This document shows positions 5,698 to 7,052 of a DNA stretch of 7,052 bases, in pieces. The stretch spans positions 1 through 7,052 of the forward strand of contig SCUR01000076.1 of NCBI GenBank assembly GCA_004297235.1. The letters run 5' to 3'. A program made the position numbers and the translations under genes. Within the stretch, counting starts at the first letter, position 1. Each line of letters begins with the position of its first letter. The notes under the pieces were generated by a model. The model made no database searches. It was not told the origin of the DNA and was given only the letters and a program-made list of their open reading frames with translations. This DNA comes from Candidatus Manganitrophaceae bacterium. GTDB taxonomy: Bacteria; Nitrospirota; Nitrospiria; SBBL01; Manganitrophaceae.

Positions 5698-7052
5698 ATG
5701 GCCGTCCATCCAAAGCAACGCTACATCCGCTGGTTTGATGAAATCGGCATCGGCGACGTCCCGCTCGTGGGGGGCAAGAACGCCTCGCTCGGCGAGATGG
5801 TCCGGGAGCTGTCGGCCCAGGGGGTAAAAGTTCCGAACGGCTTCGCCGTCACCGCCGAGGGCTACCGCCATTTTCTTCGCGAAGCGAAACTCGATCAGAA
5901 AATGGCGGAGATCCTCCGCGGCCTCGACACCCGCGATATCGGGAACCTCCGCCGCCGCGGCCTTCAGGTGCGACAGGCCATCCTCTCGGCGTCGCTTCCC
6001 GTCGACCTCGAAGCGGAAATCATCACGGCCTATGATGAATTAAGCAAGGAGGCCCCCCACCCGCTCGATGTCGCCGTTCGAAGCAGCGCGACCGCCGAAG
6101 ACCTCCCCGACGCCAGCTTTGCCGGGCAGCAGGAGACCTATTTGAATGTGCAGGGACACGCGGCTTTATTGGACGCCTGCAAGCGCTGCTTCGCCTCCCT
6201 CTTCACCGACCGCGCCCTCTCCTACCGGGCCGACAAGGGATTCGACCACATGAAGATCGCCCTCTCGATCGGCGTTCAGCGGATGGTCCGCTCCGACCTT
6301 GCCGCCTCCGGCGTGATGTTCTCGATCGATACCGAAACCGGATTCAAAAACGCCGTCCTGATCAACGCCGCCTACGGCCTGGGAGAGAATGTCGTTCAAG
6401 GCTCGGTCAACCCCGACGAATACACCATCTTCAAGCCGACCCTCCTTCAGGGCTTCCGGCCGATCCTTCAGAAGCTCGTCGGGAACAAAGAGTTCAAGCT
6501 CGTCTACGACATCGGCGGCGGGAAGATGACGAAGAATGTCCCTGTCCCCCAGGAGGATCGGGTGAAATTTGCCCTCACCGACGACGAGATCCTCACCCTC
6601 GCCCGCTGGGCCTGCGTGATCGAAGATCACTACTCGGCCAAGGCCGGCCACTTCTCTCCGATGGACATGGAATGGGCGAAGGACGGCTTGACCGGCGCGC
6701 TCTTCATCGTCCAGGCTCGTCCGGAGACGGTGCAGTCGCAGCGGGACCGGAGCGTCATGGAGGTTTACCGGCTCAAGCAGCGGGGAAAGGTCCTCGTCAC
6801 CGGCCGGAGCGTGGGGGAGAAGATCGCGACCGGCAAGGCGCACGTCATCAAGAATGTCGCGCAGCTGCATCAGTTCAACGCCGGCGAGATTCTGGTGACC
6901 GACAAGACCGACCCCGACTGGGAGCCGATCATGAAGAAGGCGGCGGCGATCATCACCAACCGGGGCGGGCGGACGGCCCACGCGGCGATCGTCAGCCGCG
7001 AGCTGGGACTCCCCGCCGTCGTGGGGGCGGAGCGGGCGACTGAGGCGTTGAA
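5698..7052 (+). CDS. ppsA: Phosphoenolpyruvate synthase (pyruvate, water dikinase), 5' part
   Basis: The window holds 451 complete codons of a gene that runs off the right edge; the family is usually near 790-800 residues, so somewhat over half is present. The enzyme converts pyruvate, ATP and water to PEP, AMP and phosphate in the cytoplasm and feeds gluconeogenesis. The N-terminal ATP-binding domain shows VGGKNASLGEM (from residue 24), the VRSSATAEDLPDASFAGQQE block (from residue 127) and QARPET (339-344). The start of the phosphohistidine swivel domain follows, with TNRGGRTAHAAI, where His428 is the residue phosphorylated during catalysis. The C-terminal pyruvate/PEP-binding barrel is missing because the window ends. 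The start ATG has AAGGAG at 5686-5691. The spacing blocks and absence of a PPDK-like insert favour PEP synthase over pyruvate phosphate dikinase. It lies 44 bases after cytochrome B in the same direction and may share its transcript. Confidence 0.95.
   Translation, partial: MAVHPKQRYIRWFDEIGIGDVPLVGGKNASLGEMVRELSAQGVKVPNGFAVTAEGYRHFLREAKLDQKMAEILRGLDTRDIGNLRRRGLQVRQAILSASLPVDLEAEIITAYDELSKEAPHPLDVAVRSSATAEDLPDASFAGQQETYLNVQGHAALLDACKRCFASLFTDRALSYRADKGFDHMKIALSIGVQRMVRSDLAASGVMFSIDTETGFKNAVLINAAYGLGENVVQGSVNPDEYTIFKPTLLQGFRPILQKLVGNKEFKLVYDIGGGKMTKNVPVPQEDRVKFALTDDEILTLARWACVIEDHYSAKAGHFSPMDMEWAKDGLTGALFIVQARPETVQSQRDRSVMEVYRLKQRGKVLVTGRSVGEKIATGKAHVIKNVAQLHQFNAGEILVTDKTDPDWEPIMKKAAAIITNRGGRTAHAAIVSRELGLPAVVGAERATEAL

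Noticed and set aside
6166..6981. 271-codon open frame on the minus strand
   Set aside because: It is antisense to PEP synthase; the + strand reading contains the full catalytic motifs.

Overview
The window is a GC-rich, densely packed stretch in which every supported gene lies on the + strand. It looks like the chromosome of a Gram-negative, respiring bacterium: there are two exported c-type cytochromes, short spacers, strong Shine-Dalgarno sequences and start/stop overlaps of 4 bases. A member of the Nitrospirota or a similar environmental lineage would fit. That guess rests only on general impression (GC-rich genes with heptamer-type CTCACGCC repeats between them, a stress and redox gene mix) and no sequence here proves it.

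Layout. Bases 1-65 hold a CTCACGCC-type repeat and a ribosome binding site. A universal stress protein gene (usp1, 66-545) follows. Its stop codon sits inside a long imperfect hairpin (541-606) made of the same repeat family. Bases 607-720 carry small G/C hairpins and no gene. Then comes a tight three-gene unit: usp2 (721-1179), a P2A-type cation-pumping ATPase (1176-3872) and usp3 (3869-4324), joined by 4-base overlaps at both junctions. A hairpin (4325-4360) separates this unit from an OsmC/Ohr-family gene (4383-4802). After a possible promoter (4799-4828) come two tandem, related, small monohaem cytochromes c (4889-5218 and 5249-5653), the second with an unusual Gly/Arg/Cys-rich tail. A phosphoenolpyruvate synthase gene (from 5698) runs off the right edge and contains the catalytic-histidine motif.

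How the genes may work together (inference). Universal stress proteins bind nucleotides or sense energy state, the ATPase exports or sequesters a cation at ATP cost, OsmC removes organic or lipid hydroperoxides, the small cytochromes carry electrons in the periplasm, and PEP synthase restarts carbon flow from pyruvate. Together this reads as a stress, low-energy or redox-shift island. It resembles the pairing of a Usp gene with the P-type ATPase ctpF in the mycobacterial dormancy regulon. The most distinctive points are the Usp-ATPase-Usp sandwich, the altered glycine loop of usp2, the cytochrome pair with one modified tail, and the repeat hairpin that overlaps the usp1 stop codon. I saw no mobile element, CRISPR array, tRNA or rRNA.
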